A DNA stretch of 18,206 nucleotides from Microcaldota archaeon (GCA_021846005.1 JAJZIZ010000002.1:1-18206), one strand, 5' to 3'. Shown: positions 6,250-16,000, numbered from the stretch's first letter. Numbers and translations: made by a program. The notes: generated by a model from the sequence alone, not told the origin.

Positions 6250-6600
6250 ATGATATTCATGGCAGAGAAGGATGAAAAAACAGGAAGGATAGTATCACTT
6301 GCCGAGGCCCTCGAAATACTTGAAAACAGGGAAAAGGATGGAGAATTCGGATATGAACAGACGCTTGCACTAGATTACGCCAAGAAATTTTCAAAGATAA
6401 ACGCGAAGGGGGCTGAAAGCCTCAGAAAGAAGCTTGAAGAACTTGGAATCAGCCATAAGATAGCTGTTTCAATAACCAACATCATGCCGCTCGACGTTAT
6501 CCAGGTTAAGCAGATATTGGCAAACGAAAAGAAGGAGATGGATACTGCAGTGGCTGACAAGGCATTCTCACTGGTTGAGGAGAACAGAAGCAAGGGTTAA
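6250..6600 (+). CDS. rpoF: DNA-directed RNA polymerase subunit F (Rpo4)
   Basis: This 116-residue protein matches archaeal Rpo4/RpoF, the homologue of eukaryotic Rpb4. It has an N-terminal S-L-A-E-A-L-E-I-L-E segment, then YEQTLALDYAKKFSKI and a helical HRDC-like C-terminus with IMPLDVIQVKQILANEK. Rpo4 pairs with Rpo7 (RpoE) to form the polymerase stalk, which aids open-complex formation, processivity and termination. The length is normal for the family. The start at 6250 is favoured by the TATA spacing; ATG 6259 would shorten the protein by three residues. It is divergent from the moxR operon and is followed 23 bases later by the DUF655 gene, a conserved archaeal neighbour, so the two are probably cotranscribed. 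Confidence 0.93.
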   Translation: MIFMAEKDEKTGRIVSLAEALEILENREKDGEFGYEQTLALDYAKKFSKINAKGAESLRKKLEELGISHKIAVSITNIMPLDVIQVKQILANEKKEMDTAVADKAFSLVEENRSKG

Positions 6601-6623
6601 TAAGTGGGATTTAGGGATTTGAT

Positions 6624-7205
6624 ATGGAGGAAACCGAACAAAGGACAGGATAACTTGAGGAGTACGCATACGTACTGGACTATCTCCCCACTGGAAAGTC
6701 CTTTTCAGTCAGATCGGAACCCATAGTTCAGCTGATAGGCGAAAACAAATTCACGCTGCTGGAAGCTGTGCCTAAGACTCCCGAAATAAAGGTTGAGGAA
6801 AGAATCTACATAGGCAAGGGAGTCCGCGATAAAGTGTCGCTGATAAAATCGAGGCTTGCGTTCGAGAGTCTCACTGAAGTCGCAAGAGCCCAGCTGCCGA
6901 TTGCCATTTCAAAAATAATAAAATCAAATGAGAAGAAATACGTAGACTTCTTCAATAATGCATCATCGCTCAACATAAGGATGCACATGCTTGAAATGCT
7001 TCCCGGAATAGGAAAGAAGCACCTGAAAGCGATACTCGATGCCCGGGAGGAAAAGCCTTTCGAAAGCTTTTCAGACATATCCAGCAGGGTTGCATTGCTC
7101 CAGGATCCGGTCAAACTGCTAACCGACAGGGCAATGATGGAACTCCGGGGAGAAAGCAGATTCTATATCCTTACAAGGCCCGCGCACCAGCAAGCTCCAA
7201 GATAA
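6624..7205 (+). CDS. DUF655 (COG1491) protein, N-terminus interrupted by an in-frame TAA
   Basis: DUF655 proteins are conserved archaeal, probably RNA- or DNA-binding proteins encoded near rpoF and L21e; their exact role is unknown. The C-terminal part has a helix-hairpin-helix (MLPGIGKKHLKAILDAREEK). In frame upstream, the characteristic N-terminus EEYAYVLDYLPTGKS is encoded from 6657. The only plausible start is ATG 6624, but codon 10 of that frame is TAA (6651-6653). Between the TAA and GTG 6768 there is no ATG, GTG or TTG. Software would start at GTG 6768 (145 residues), losing about 38 conserved residues. Options are a sequencing error, a recent nonsense mutation, stop readthrough, or initiation at a rare codon such as CTG 6675. 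The rest of the frame is intact, which argues against old decay. Confidence 0.8.
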
Positions 7206-7260
7206 GAGAATTGGACAGTCTGGCGTTTGCAAGGCATAAACCAGATAAGAAACAGAAGAC

Positions 7261-7275
7261 TCCGGAGATTCCGGA
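7261..7275. terminator. Hairpin between convergent DUF655 and TBP genes
   Basis: TCCGGA-GAT-TCCGGA forms a perfect 6-bp, 3-nt-loop hairpin, midway between the DUF655 stop (7205) and the end of the TBP gene (7301). It reads the same on both strands and could be a bidirectional terminator. There is no strong T-tract on the plus strand, and only T-rich sequence on the minus strand. Confidence 0.35.
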
Positions 7276-7300
7276 CAGCGCATTGCCAATAGATGAAAGA

Positions 7301-7669
7301 TTACTTTTCCTCTTTTTCATCCGATTTCTGAGGAATAAGAATGTATTTCTGCACGGTCTTGATCATTATGTCGATGGCCCTGTGTATGTCGGCTTCTGTC
7401 TTTGACCCGGTACATATTACCTTTCCGTTCTTGAAAAGAAGCAGTGCGGTCTTTGGATTGTGTATCTTGTATATCGCGCCTGGAAATTGCTCAGGTTCGT
7501 AGTCAACGTCGGGTGATGCCTTGGCTATCGCATATAAGTCAAGCTCCACGCCAAGGTCGGCGCTTGCGACTATGTTCTCGATCTTGAAATCCGGCTTAAG
7601 GGAAATCTTGCTGCCTTTCTTATGGCTGGATTCCTTCTTTGAATTGTCGTTATTAGGCATCAGTACCAC
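7301..7669 (-). CDS. tbp: Single-repeat TATA-binding protein (half-TBP)
   Basis: This 122-residue protein has a Lys/Ser/Asn-rich tail (about 1-24), then one TBP repeat (about 25-112), then a short acidic/basic tail. Signature TBP motifs are clear: KIENIVASADLGVELDLYAI (29-48), YEPEQFPGAIYKI (57-69) and LLLFKNGKVICTGSK (76-90). The FPG and LLLF phenylalanines correspond to the pair each repeat uses to kink TATA DNA. All standard archaeal and eukaryotic TBPs carry two such repeats in about 180 residues. Here no second repeat is encoded: the next upstream gene (L21e) is divergent, and the frame stops just after the repeat. A homodimer could rebuild the saddle. Start GTG 7669 is favoured by a TATA-like box 25.5 bases upstream; ATG 7660 is the alternative. 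A full-length TBP may exist elsewhere. Confidence 0.88.
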   Translation of the reverse strand: MVLMPNNDNSKKESSHKKGSKISLKPDFKIENIVASADLGVELDLYAIAKASPDVDYEPEQFPGAIYKIHNPKTALLLFKNGKVICTGSKTEADIHRAIDIMIKTVQKYILIPQKSDEKEEK

Positions 7670-7690
7670 GTGTAGATATGCAGTGAAGGT

Positions 7691-7698
7691 ATTTATAT
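7691..7698 (-). promoter_or_regulatory. TATA-like box of the half-TBP gene
   Basis: The minus strand reads ATATAAAT, centred 25.5 bases before the GTG at 7669. This predicts a leaderless transcript starting at that GTG. The 66-bp intergenic region also holds the divergent L21e promoter, so the TBP product could bind between the two genes and autoregulate; that is inference. Confidence 0.45.
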
Positions 7699-7706
7699 GT
7701 TTTTCT

Positions 7707-7716
7707 ACTAAATAAA
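7707..7716 (+). promoter_or_regulatory. TATA-like box of the L21e gene
   Basis: CTAAATAAAA is centred about 25 bases before ATG 7736. No Shine-Dalgarno is present, consistent with leaderless translation. The match to the archaeal consensus is moderate. Confidence 0.35.
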
Positions 7717-7735
7717 ATAAATTTGATTTGATAGC

Positions 7736-8023
7736 ATGAGTTCTTCAAAAGGGCTTTTCTCAAGGAACACAAGGAAGCTTTCAAGGCACATAAGGCCTTC
7801 TGAGATGGGTATAACGAAAAAGATAAAGAACTTCGATAACGGAAGCAAGGTTGTGGTAATGCCAAGAAGCACCAGCAACAGAAGCGTTCCGCACCCAAGA
7901 TATAAGGGGAGAGTTGGCGTGGTTCTGGAAAGGAGAGGAGACGCTTATGTGGTAGAAATCACATTGAGCAAGTCCACAAAGAGGAAGCTCATAGTGCCGC
8001 AGATGCACCTCCAGAAAGCCTGA
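7736..8023 (+). CDS. rpl21e: 50S ribosomal protein L21e
   Basis: This 95-residue basic protein matches archaeal/eukaryotic eL21, a large-subunit protein with an SH3-like barrel. It has a Lys/Arg/Ser-rich N-terminus (NTRKLSRHIRPSEMG), then KIKNFDNGSKVVV, the diagnostic PHPRYKGRVGVVLERRGDAYVVEI and the C-terminal RKLIVPQMHLQKA. The length is normal. In many archaea L21e directly precedes rpoF and DUF655. Here it lies after them, separated by the half-TBP gene on the opposite strand, so the cluster has been rearranged. ATG 7736 is the natural start, with a TATA-like box at leaderless spacing. A T7 tract about 33 bases after the stop probably ends the transcript. Confidence 0.93.
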   Translation: MSSSKGLFSRNTRKLSRHIRPSEMGITKKIKNFDNGSKVVVMPRSTSNRSVPHPRYKGRVGVVLERRGDAYVVEITLSKSTKRKLIVPQMHLQKA

Positions 8024-8055
8024 TAGGTTTAGAAACAGACTACTCAAGTAAAGGC

Positions 8056-8062
8056 TTTTTTT
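8056..8062 (+). terminator. T-tract terminator of L21e
   Basis: Seven consecutive T residues occur 33 bases after the L21e stop. Archaeal RNA polymerase stops at such oligo-T tracts without needing a hairpin. The rest of 8063-8186 shows no gene or clear structure. Confidence 0.5.
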
Positions 8063-8186
8063 AACATTTCTCGAAACAGCATATAGCCGGGCAGATATTC
8101 CTTGCAGAAGATGTGGATATGCAACAATACCCAGGAGTTTGTCTATTTGGTATGTTTTCTATCCGAAAAGCGAATGGTATGCCAGA

Positions 8187-8813
8187 TCAGTTCATGCTTT
8201 TCTTGACTACGAACCGATACAGCAGGTATAGGACTATGGCAAGCCCTGCGGCTGCAACCATGGCTATGTAGGCACTGTGCGCGTTTAGGGCGTAGTAGCC
8301 AAATCCCAGAAGAAGGATGTCCCATATGGTTATGCCAAGTATCGAGTACGAGTAGAATTTTTTAAGTGGCATCTTTGCGAATCCTGCAGGCAGGCTGACC
8401 AGGCCCCTTACCTCCGGAAGCATTCTGCCTATGAATACAGTGAAGGAGCCGTTTCTCCCAAACCACTTGTCAAATGCATCGAGCTGGGGCTGCGTGATGC
8501 GGAAGAGCTTCAGGTGCTTGTACACAACCTCCTTCTCCAGGAAATAAGCCAGATAGTAGTCTATTGTTATCCCGATGATGCTTGCCACAGTCACGACTGC
8601 GAATATCAGGTATACGTTGAAGACTCCTGTAGCGGCGAGAAGCCCTGCTGCCGGGAGAACAACTTCGCTTGGTATCGGAAGCGATGCCGCCTCCAGTATC
8701 ATCAGCAGAAATATTGCCAGATAGCCGTAATTGCGCAGGAAGCTGGTGAAGAATGATGCGGCTCCTGCGAAGATGCCGCTTAAATTCAGGGCTAACAGTA
8801 TATGCAGGATCAT
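8187..8813 (-). CDS. DedA-family (SNARE-associated) membrane protein
   Basis: This 208-residue integral membrane protein matches the DedA family. It has the conserved E-x4-PIPSE block (41-50) before VVLPAAG and the FIGRMLPEVRG motif (127-137) followed by SLPAGFAKM, with helices on either side and a Lys-ended C-terminus. DedA proteins affect membrane homeostasis, and some are flippases for undecaprenyl phosphate or phospholipids; the archaeal substrate is unknown. The frame is open back to 9200, but that upstream part is antisense to the Pelota gene. ATG 8813 is chosen because the family similarity begins there and a TATA-like box is centred 25 bases upstream. It is divergent from Pelota with a 99-bp shared promoter region. 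Confidence 0.92.
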   Translation of the reverse strand: MILHILLALNLSGIFAGAASFFTSFLRNYGYLAIFLLMILEAASLPIPSEVVLPAAGLLAATGVFNVYLIFAVVTVASIIGITIDYYLAYFLEKEVVYKHLKLFRITQPQLDAFDKWFGRNGSFTVFIGRMLPEVRGLVSLPAGFAKMPLKKFYSYSILGITIWDILLLGFGYYALNAHSAYIAMVAAAGLAIVLYLLYRFVVKKSMN

Positions 8814-8833
8814 GGTATTATTCGCATGTAAGG

Positions 8834-8842
8834 TATTATAAA
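8834..8842 (-). promoter_or_regulatory. TATA box of the DedA gene
   Basis: The minus strand reads TTTATAATA, centred 25 bases before ATG 8813. The spacing predicts a leaderless transcript and helps fix the start well inside the long open frame. Confidence 0.5.
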
Positions 8843-8868
8843 TGCATTTGGAAGATCCCAGATGGTAT

Positions 8869-8907
8869 CTTATACTATTTGCGCCATAATGAAATAATAA
8901 AAGAGGA
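8869..8907 (+). promoter_or_regulatory. Promoter and Shine-Dalgarno of Pelota
   Basis: CTTATACTA (8869-8877) lies about 40 bases before ATG 8913, predicting a leader of about 14 nt. AGAGGA (8902-8907) lies five bases before the ATG and can serve as the ribosome binding site. This gene therefore looks leadered, unlike several neighbours. Confidence 0.4.
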
Positions 8908-8912
8908 TTTTG

Positions 8913-9947
8913 ATGAGGGACGTCAAGTTCTATGATGCAACAGGAATAGTCAAGCTGATTCCTGAAAATTTCGAGGATTTGTATCTTCTTGCAATAATAA
9001 TCTCCAATGGAGACATGGTATCTTCGCACAGCAAGAGGAGGTTCAGGTCTGATGAAAGCGACCTCGGAGAGCAGAAAGACGTATTCATAAAAATCGCAGT
9101 GGAAAAGGCAGAGCTTGACAAAGCAGGCGGAACTCTCAGGCTTTCGGGAAAGACGCTGGAGGGCCATCCTGAAGAATATGTCAAGATAAACAGCTACCAT
9201 ACTCTCAGCATAGGCCCGGGAAGCCAGATGGAGATACAGAAGCAGGACTGGAGCGCATTCATAATAAGGAGGCTCAGGCAGGCAGTCCTTGACTCGAAAA
9301 GGCCAAAGCTCGGCATAATAGCCATGGACGACGAGAAGGCCACAATAGCATACGTGAGAGGATACGGAATAGACATAACAGGAGAGCTATACAGCAGGCT
9401 GAGCAAAAAAATGAAGGAGCGGGACTTTGAGATGCAGAAAGAAAACTACTTCAAGGAGATAATAGGAACTGCTGAAAGAATGGGAGTTGAGATAGTCATA
9501 TTCGCAGGTCCGGGATTCATGAAGGACGATCTCAAAAAGTACATAGACGATAAAAAAATCCAGGTAGGAAAGAGGCTTGTCTATGCATCATCCACCGATG
9601 CGGAAAGATCCGGGGTGAGGGAGGTTATGAAAAGCGAGACCGTCTCGAAGCTGCTCGAGAGCGAACACGTCAAAAAGGAATTCTGGTATCTTGATCTTTT
9701 CTTCCGCGGACTGCGGGCCAATGGCGCAGTCTCAGGAACAGAGAAGGTCAATGCCGCTCTGGACGAGTACAAAATAGGCGCAGTCATAGTGAACGACTCG
9801 GTGCTTAACAGCATGGAGGTCAAAGCCCTGCTGGAAAAGGCTGACAAGTCAGGAGTCAGGATAGAGATATTCAACTCTGACGACGAGGCAGGAAGGCAGC
9901 TTGCCTCATTCAAAAACATTGCAGGCATAGAGAAATCCCTGCTGTGA
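8913..9947 (+). CDS. pelA: mRNA surveillance protein Pelota (aPelota/Dom34)
   Basis: This 344-residue protein matches archaeal Pelota over its whole length. The N-terminal Sm-like domain (about 1-130) opens with DVKFYDATGIVKLIPENFEDLYLLAIIIS. The central domain (about 131-240) has KLGIIAMDDEKATIAYVRGYG and IVIFAGPGFMKDD. The C-terminal domain (about 241-344) has FRGLRANGAVSGTEKVNAAL and AVIVNDSVL. Pelota binds stalled ribosomes in place of the release factor and, with ABCE1, splits them. It lacks the GGQ motif of eRF1, and none is seen here. ATG 8913 is used because an SD-like AGAGGA lies at proper distance; the TTG at 8910 is an unneeded extension. It converges with the giant surface gene. 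Confidence 0.95.
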   Translation: MRDVKFYDATGIVKLIPENFEDLYLLAIIISNGDMVSSHSKRRFRSDESDLGEQKDVFIKIAVEKAELDKAGGTLRLSGKTLEGHPEEYVKINSYHTLSIGPGSQMEIQKQDWSAFIIRRLRQAVLDSKRPKLGIIAMDDEKATIAYVRGYGIDITGELYSRLSKKMKERDFEMQKENYFKEIIGTAERMGVEIVIFAGPGFMKDDLKKYIDDKKIQVGKRLVYASSTDAERSGVREVMKSETVSKLLESEHVKKEFWYLDLFFRGLRANGAVSGTEKVNAALDEYKIGAVIVNDSVLNSMEVKALLEKADKSGVRIEIFNSDDEAGRQLASFKNIAGIEKSLL

Positions 9948-9967
9948 CTGTTGTTCTGCCTTCGCCG

Positions 9968-10039
9968 GAAGCGGGGCTTCTCGCCGCTATCACAGAAATA
10001 TCAGGATAGTTAGCATTTAGCTATCAGGGTTAAAAAAAA
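9968..10039. terminator. Terminator region between Pelota and the giant gene
   Basis: Two hairpins and a T-tract sit between convergent genes. GAAGC-GGG-GCTTC spans 9968-9980. An 8-bp stem with a 5-nt loop spans 10005-10025 (GATAGTTA...TAGCTATC, with one G-T pair). A run of eight A (10032-10039) becomes T8 on the minus strand just after the giant gene's stop and should terminate it. The hairpin at 9968-9980 may serve the Pelota transcript. Confidence 0.45.
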
Positions 10040-10046
10040 TTGAAAT

Positions 10047-13000
10047 TTATTTTCTTTTCTTTGTCACAAAGACCATAAACACTATAATTATTATAATTAT
10101 TGCAGTTGCTATAATTTCGGCGTATACAAAATTATTTTGTTTCGGTGTTGCGGCAGGAGTTTTGTTCGGTACTGGAGTATTGTTCGCAACAATCATTATG
10201 TTGGATGGAGTAGTTACATTTGCATTCGCAGCGACGACGGTTGTGTTGCCAGATACCAAAGTCTGATTTGAGGAAACTGGTATGATTTCCGTTTTGATTG
10301 AAGTCAGGTTTTTATATTCTACAATAGTTATTATCGGATCCTGTGGCATATTAAAAGAAATAGTATGTGCGGTAGAATTCACGTAGAACGGAGTTATTTC
10401 AATCCAAGTATTGTTATTTAAGATATATGGAACTACGTTGGCAGTATTTGAAAAATAATGTATTGTAGCGTATAGTGTTGTATTGAGAACCGTGTGATTG
10501 CTCTCCTTCAAAGATACATTTAGCGATAACACATTTGAAATATTTGGAGGAAATGGAACTGTGGATTTTGTTGTTGATGCGTAGAGAATTTCACAGCCGC
10601 TGTTATGATGCTTTACGAAGAAAGTAGAATTTAGATCGATATAGTTTACAGCATAATAGGTTGTAGAATTACCACATAGATCTGCAGATGACTGGCCTTT
10701 TGAAACCTGTATATTGATATAATTTGATTTTGTAGACTTAGTGATATTTGTTGTGTTTGGATAGACACCTGATACATAAACTTTTTTATACAGGGCAGTG
10801 TAGATACCCCCATATACTGTATGATTTGTATTGCACCCAATATGCCCCAAACCAGAAGTTATTCCAGCATACATGTAATTACTGCTGTTCGATGAGAAAT
10901 TACAATTTAGTTTGAAAATAAGATATTCGGAAGGTATTAATGTCAAGTGTGCAGGAAGCTGACTCTGACTGTAATTGAATTTTGTTATTATACCTTTTCC
11001 AGAATTTTTAACATATGCAGTGAACACAGTGTTATTTGAAAAATGCAGATAGGTAAGATTATCAGAAAGTGTTATTGTGAAGGGAGTAGGTGTCGCTGTG
11101 CTTCCTGAAGATGATGTTGTAATTGTTGTAGGTACAGTATTTGATGAAACTGTAAGATTAGCAAATGATACAGATGGCATTACAGCATTCGGAGGCGCGG
11201 CTCTTTCTCTTGCCCATGTAATAATTGTATTGCCACCTAACGCATTTCTAAATGCAAACTGCCTTTTTCCTGCTATAAGATTTGATATTGAAATAGTGTT
11301 TGAAGTCGAGTTTGTTACTACAGAATAGTTTAGATAAGCGTATTGATCTGTATTATGCCATAGTAATGTATCTACGTGTTTACTACCGCCAGGATATGAA
11401 CTTTGAGATAGCAAATTATAATTATTGGAAATTCCGGAGTATAAACCAATGTCAGAATTGGATATGGTTGCAAGATAGCCGGATGTTATTTCCTTTAGAA
11501 GAGGAGTTTCTCCAGAGACTAACCCAATGCTAAATTGATTCGTTGATAGTGAGGATACCAAAGCGTCTAACGCCATACCTGAAGGAATATTGGGCACTGG
11601 AGCAAAGAGTAGCTGATTGTATTGAATTGCGTTAAGAGATAGACCATTATCCACAGTTACAGTAGATGTTATTGAACTGTTACATATAGAATTGGTATAA
11701 CAAGTCACCGACCATGGCATATTCACAGCGTTGCCAGGAATATTCTGTGCGAATAAATTTCCAGCAAAGTTATAATAAAATGGAAATACAGTATTGCCAT
11801 TATCGTATTTAGCATAAGAGAATGTTAGTTCAGGTGCCTCCCCAATTCCGGCTTTAGTGCCAAAATTATTTACGTTGTTGGGTGCAAATCCCATATATAC
11901 AGTATTATATCCAAAGGCAGGTACATAATTGGTTGGAGCAATATCTAGCCATATTATCACGTTTGTAGAACTGGAAAAACTATTGGACCCATAGTTGTTC
12001 GGCTCTCCTGAAGCTGACTCATACCATGCCCGTATCATAGATCCGTTTGCATAGTAGAAATACGTATTGTTTAAATGTGGCGCACATATAATTGCATTGC
12101 AGACCGATAATGCATTAAATGTTATCATTTGGTCAAATCCAGCAGATGTACCAGTATTTTGACTGTTAATTAGGTTTATAGGAATGAAATATTGCTTTGA
12201 CGGTCGAATAATAAGCGATAGGGAAGACGAATTTACAGTCAAAGGCGTTGATGCGTTATCCGTTATGAATACTTTAGTATTTACAGTACCTGAAGTGTTG
12301 ATAGTATAAAACATTGAATTGGTAGATAAACTACTAGTCTGAATCGCATTGGTTAACAGTGTTCCTGTCGCATTTCTAATTTGAAAGTCATAAGTGTATG
12401 GGGGTGTTCCGCCATAAGCGGTTGCAGTTAAAGTTTCAACCTGTCCATATTTTGGAGTTATAGAGGATGCAGTAATTCTTGCGTGAGGTGATTCCAAAAC
12501 CGCATTCAAGAAATGTGGTTTGTAATCGTTAGGACCGGCGGTCTGTAGTTCAGCAAAACTCAATGCTATCGAATTGAAAGTATCCCACTGAGGTTGGGTA
12601 TCAACTCCATATACATTACCTTGGTTTAAACCAACATACCCGGAACCATAAGAACCAAATACAGGATAACCGTCCCATATATTTATGGGGTTTACAAATG
12701 GACCTTGCGGAGAACATGAAAATAAGGCAGATATGTATGGGTTCTTACCATATGGCCAGTCGACTTCGTATGATGGGCCGCTGACCATCACATAAACCCC
12801 ATTATGCATGACGACACTGAGTGCAGGGTTCTCTACAGCAGGAGTTGTCGTGGTCGCTATTGAAACTAACTGCAAAACATTAGATGTCCAACTGCTCCCG
12901 TTCCAGAATGTCCATTTTAAAGTATTGCTTATCTGACTAGTAGGTACTCTAGCAACGTATGTAAGAGAGTAGTTTATAGAAGTAGTTGTGGATGCGTTTG

Positions 13001-16000
13001 CTGCTGCGCCATATATGTATGTTTCATTACCTGTTTGTAATGCCGTATTCCATAATACATTGCCAACTGTTCCAGAAGGAGTTGTAGTAGGTAAAATTAT
13101 AGTGTTTGCAAGTGTGATCGAATTAATACTTATATTTGCCATTACAGGATACATAACCACTGTTGTAGAAGTTGATGTTTGGGTTTGTGGTACACCGCCA
13201 AAAAACGTGTAGGCACTGTTTCCGACTTGTAAACCATCCCCATAGCTTGTCCAATATATGGGGCCGTTAGAATAATTGTAAGACGCAGGTTCTATAAAAT
13301 CACTAAGGGAAGGCAGATTGTATGCGCCATAAATTGTGTGTATATTGGAAATTGTTTGTGAATTAGCTTCCACTATAAGATTATGGAAATTCTGCGAGTC
13401 CGAGGTAGTGTCGCCAGTGGCCCATATCACATTCCCATTATTTAAGACAGTTGGTGTCCATGCGTCAGAGCCGCTTATTGAACCAGAACTACCGCCATTC
13501 ATCCATGCCCATAGAGTATTCATTGCGGTTGTATTGAATGTTGTCGAAGGATTAGACATGTTATAAAGTTGTAGGTTGCAAGATGAGACTCCAAATGAAG
13601 GATTTACAGTTATCTGATTACTGTAAGTGGAATTGGCAGTGTATCCTACTACGTCAGTTACTATTACATTAGCGATCAAGGGCGAGCTACTAGCATTCTT
13701 AAGCAAAATAGAAACAGTTTCGGAAGATGAATTAGTTATTTTTACTGTACTACCTTCTATCATTTTTGTTATTGGATTAGATATGATAAACTGGTAAGTA
13801 TATGGTGGCTGGCCTCCTTCTACCACAGAGGTAAGCGTCAATGGTGTCTGCCCTGCATCTAATACAGTTGGCGAATTGGGAGATAAGAAAAGCGAAACGG
13901 ATGAAATGTTGCTTGGTTCGATGGTAGCAGGTAATATCCCATCAGGAGGGGATATGCGTGTACGCAGCCACTGCGCATTTATAATACTGGTAGAATTGTA
14001 GCCGCTATCTACGGATGCGCCAATACCCACATATGGCAATGTTCCAGAGGTAAAAGAACCGGAATTGGAGTAGTAGGTTAAATAGGATGAAGAATATGAA
14101 TTCCAATTAAATATGCCCGAATTGAAAAATGCTATAGAGTCTATAATATTGTAATCAGACAGATTTGATGCTGTAGGTACAAGTGTTGAAGTAAATGCGT
14201 TTTCCCAAGCATAATAGAATCCATTAGAACCAGACATATAACCTAAATCACTGTTAAAGCCTTCGCCAGTAACAGGAGGATATGAATTAATAGTCGAATA
14301 AAATGGACTAACCCTATCACGTATATCATTCCCTAAACTCCCATACGTGTTCATGGATATTTCGCGTATTACGTTGGCAGTGGTTGACAGGCCATTAGTC
14401 AGATATACATAAGCGTATGACCCACCAGTATTAGATTTTACAGTTAATCCGTTATTTACAGTAATAAAACCTCCCGAGTTGACGCTTGACAATCCATTCG
14501 GAAGAGACGTTCCTGCAAAGTTCCAATAATGATTGAATACGTTCGCCCCATTGTCGTACTGGCCATAATTTACAGAAAGTTTAGGGGCTTCGCCAGTAAG
14601 CACTCCGTCCATAAGCGTGTTTGATGCGCTTATCACGTTTCCAGCCCAGCCGAGGTAGACAGTATTAGATGTTGGATTCGTAGCGGTGCCAGCCGGGAGA
14701 AAGCTTGCTGCGTTTGTACCGATTTTAACCCAGTACAAGACATTGGAAGAGTCTACTAACGAATTTGCAGATAGAGACGAAGTGCACAACGCGTTTGACG
14801 ACTGTTCGTTCTGCACGTCACCCTCAAGCCATGATGGAATTATTGTTCCGTTCGGATAAAAAAATTCTGCATTATTTAAATTGCAAGTGTAGTATTGCTG
14901 ATATTTTGTCGCATTGAAGCCCAACAGGCCTCCCGCTACAGTAGTTCCTATGGCTATCGGTGTGTTCGATTCCAACGCCGAAGTTTGGTAATTGTAAAAT
15001 ATTATTTTATGGTAGTATTTTATTACAGCAAAAGAGATTGAATTCACAACATACTGTTGTTGATTGTCTGTAATCACTACATTTGCAGTCCATTTTCCTA
15101 CTTCAGAAGGAACAAATGTTATAGAATTAAATGTAACGGAATTATATGGAGAAAGACTATTGTATGCAAGATTACCGTTGGGAGCATACACAAGTATGTT
15201 GAAAGTATAAGGACTAGAACCTCCTGAAACATTAGCATTAAGAGTCTCAGACTGCCCTGATTGATAGATAGTTTGATTGTTGGTAGTAAACAATGACTTC
15301 AGAGGAGGTAATACGGCAGTATATGTAGTGTTTTGTTTTAAGGTATTTGAGCCTGCGTCCTTTATGATCAGATTCGCTGAAAATGAACCTGTTCCCCATG
15401 ATGAGTTTTGGATATAAGTGAATGTGTTCTGAGTAGCTGATGTAGAATATAATGCATTAGCTACAAGAATACCAGTGTTATTATATACAAGAAAATTGTA
15501 AGTATATGGCGAGACCAAAGTCGTATTATAAAGTGTTGATGTAAGACTTTGGGATTGGCCTAACAAGATTGGATTTATGGCGGGAAAAAATGATGAAATA
15601 GTTCGTACTGAACCATAATTCGTACTTGATTGAATCCCATCAGGAGGATAAGTACTACTAAAAATCCATTGTATGAATATAGCAGTATTACTATCAAGAA
15701 TCCTGTTCTGCAGTGAGATATAACCTGTTGAAGGATAGGAATAGGTATTACTACTTATACTAAGTTCTGTTGCATAGTCAAACACTGCACTTATAGTATT
15801 GCCGCTCCACCCCAAACCGATTACGTGGTATCCCGCAGGTGAAACAGAATAGGTTCCAAGTTGTGTGAAAGACTGTCCAGCTCCTACCGAATAAAGAGCA
15901 CCTCCAGAGTAGAGGGTGTTCAAGTACCCTAAGTCTGCCCCGATGGAAGTTATAGTGCTGGTAAGAAATAGTGGAACATTATATAACTGAGTACCAGTTG

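Noticed and set aside
7211..7405. Short plus-strand frame after DUF655
   Set aside because: Half of it is antisense to the half-TBP gene. It starts at TTG without a promoter or ribosome site and does not look like a protein domain.
8154..8193. Repeated GGTATG motifs downstream of DedA
   Set aside because: They are direct, only six bases long and two in number, so compatible with chance; no hairpin or operator arrangement is formed.
8814..9200. Upstream extension of the DedA reading frame
   Set aside because: It is antisense to the Pelota gene, and the DedA promoter element sits inside it.
10081..10110. AT-rich simple-looking repeat (ATTATTATAATTATT)
   Set aside because: It encodes the run of isoleucines in the giant protein's membrane anchor, so coding explains it.
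11077..13566. Several plus-strand frames of 74-83 codons opposite the giant gene
   Set aside because: They are shadows of a long, coherent minus-strand coding sequence and lack promoters and protein-like composition.
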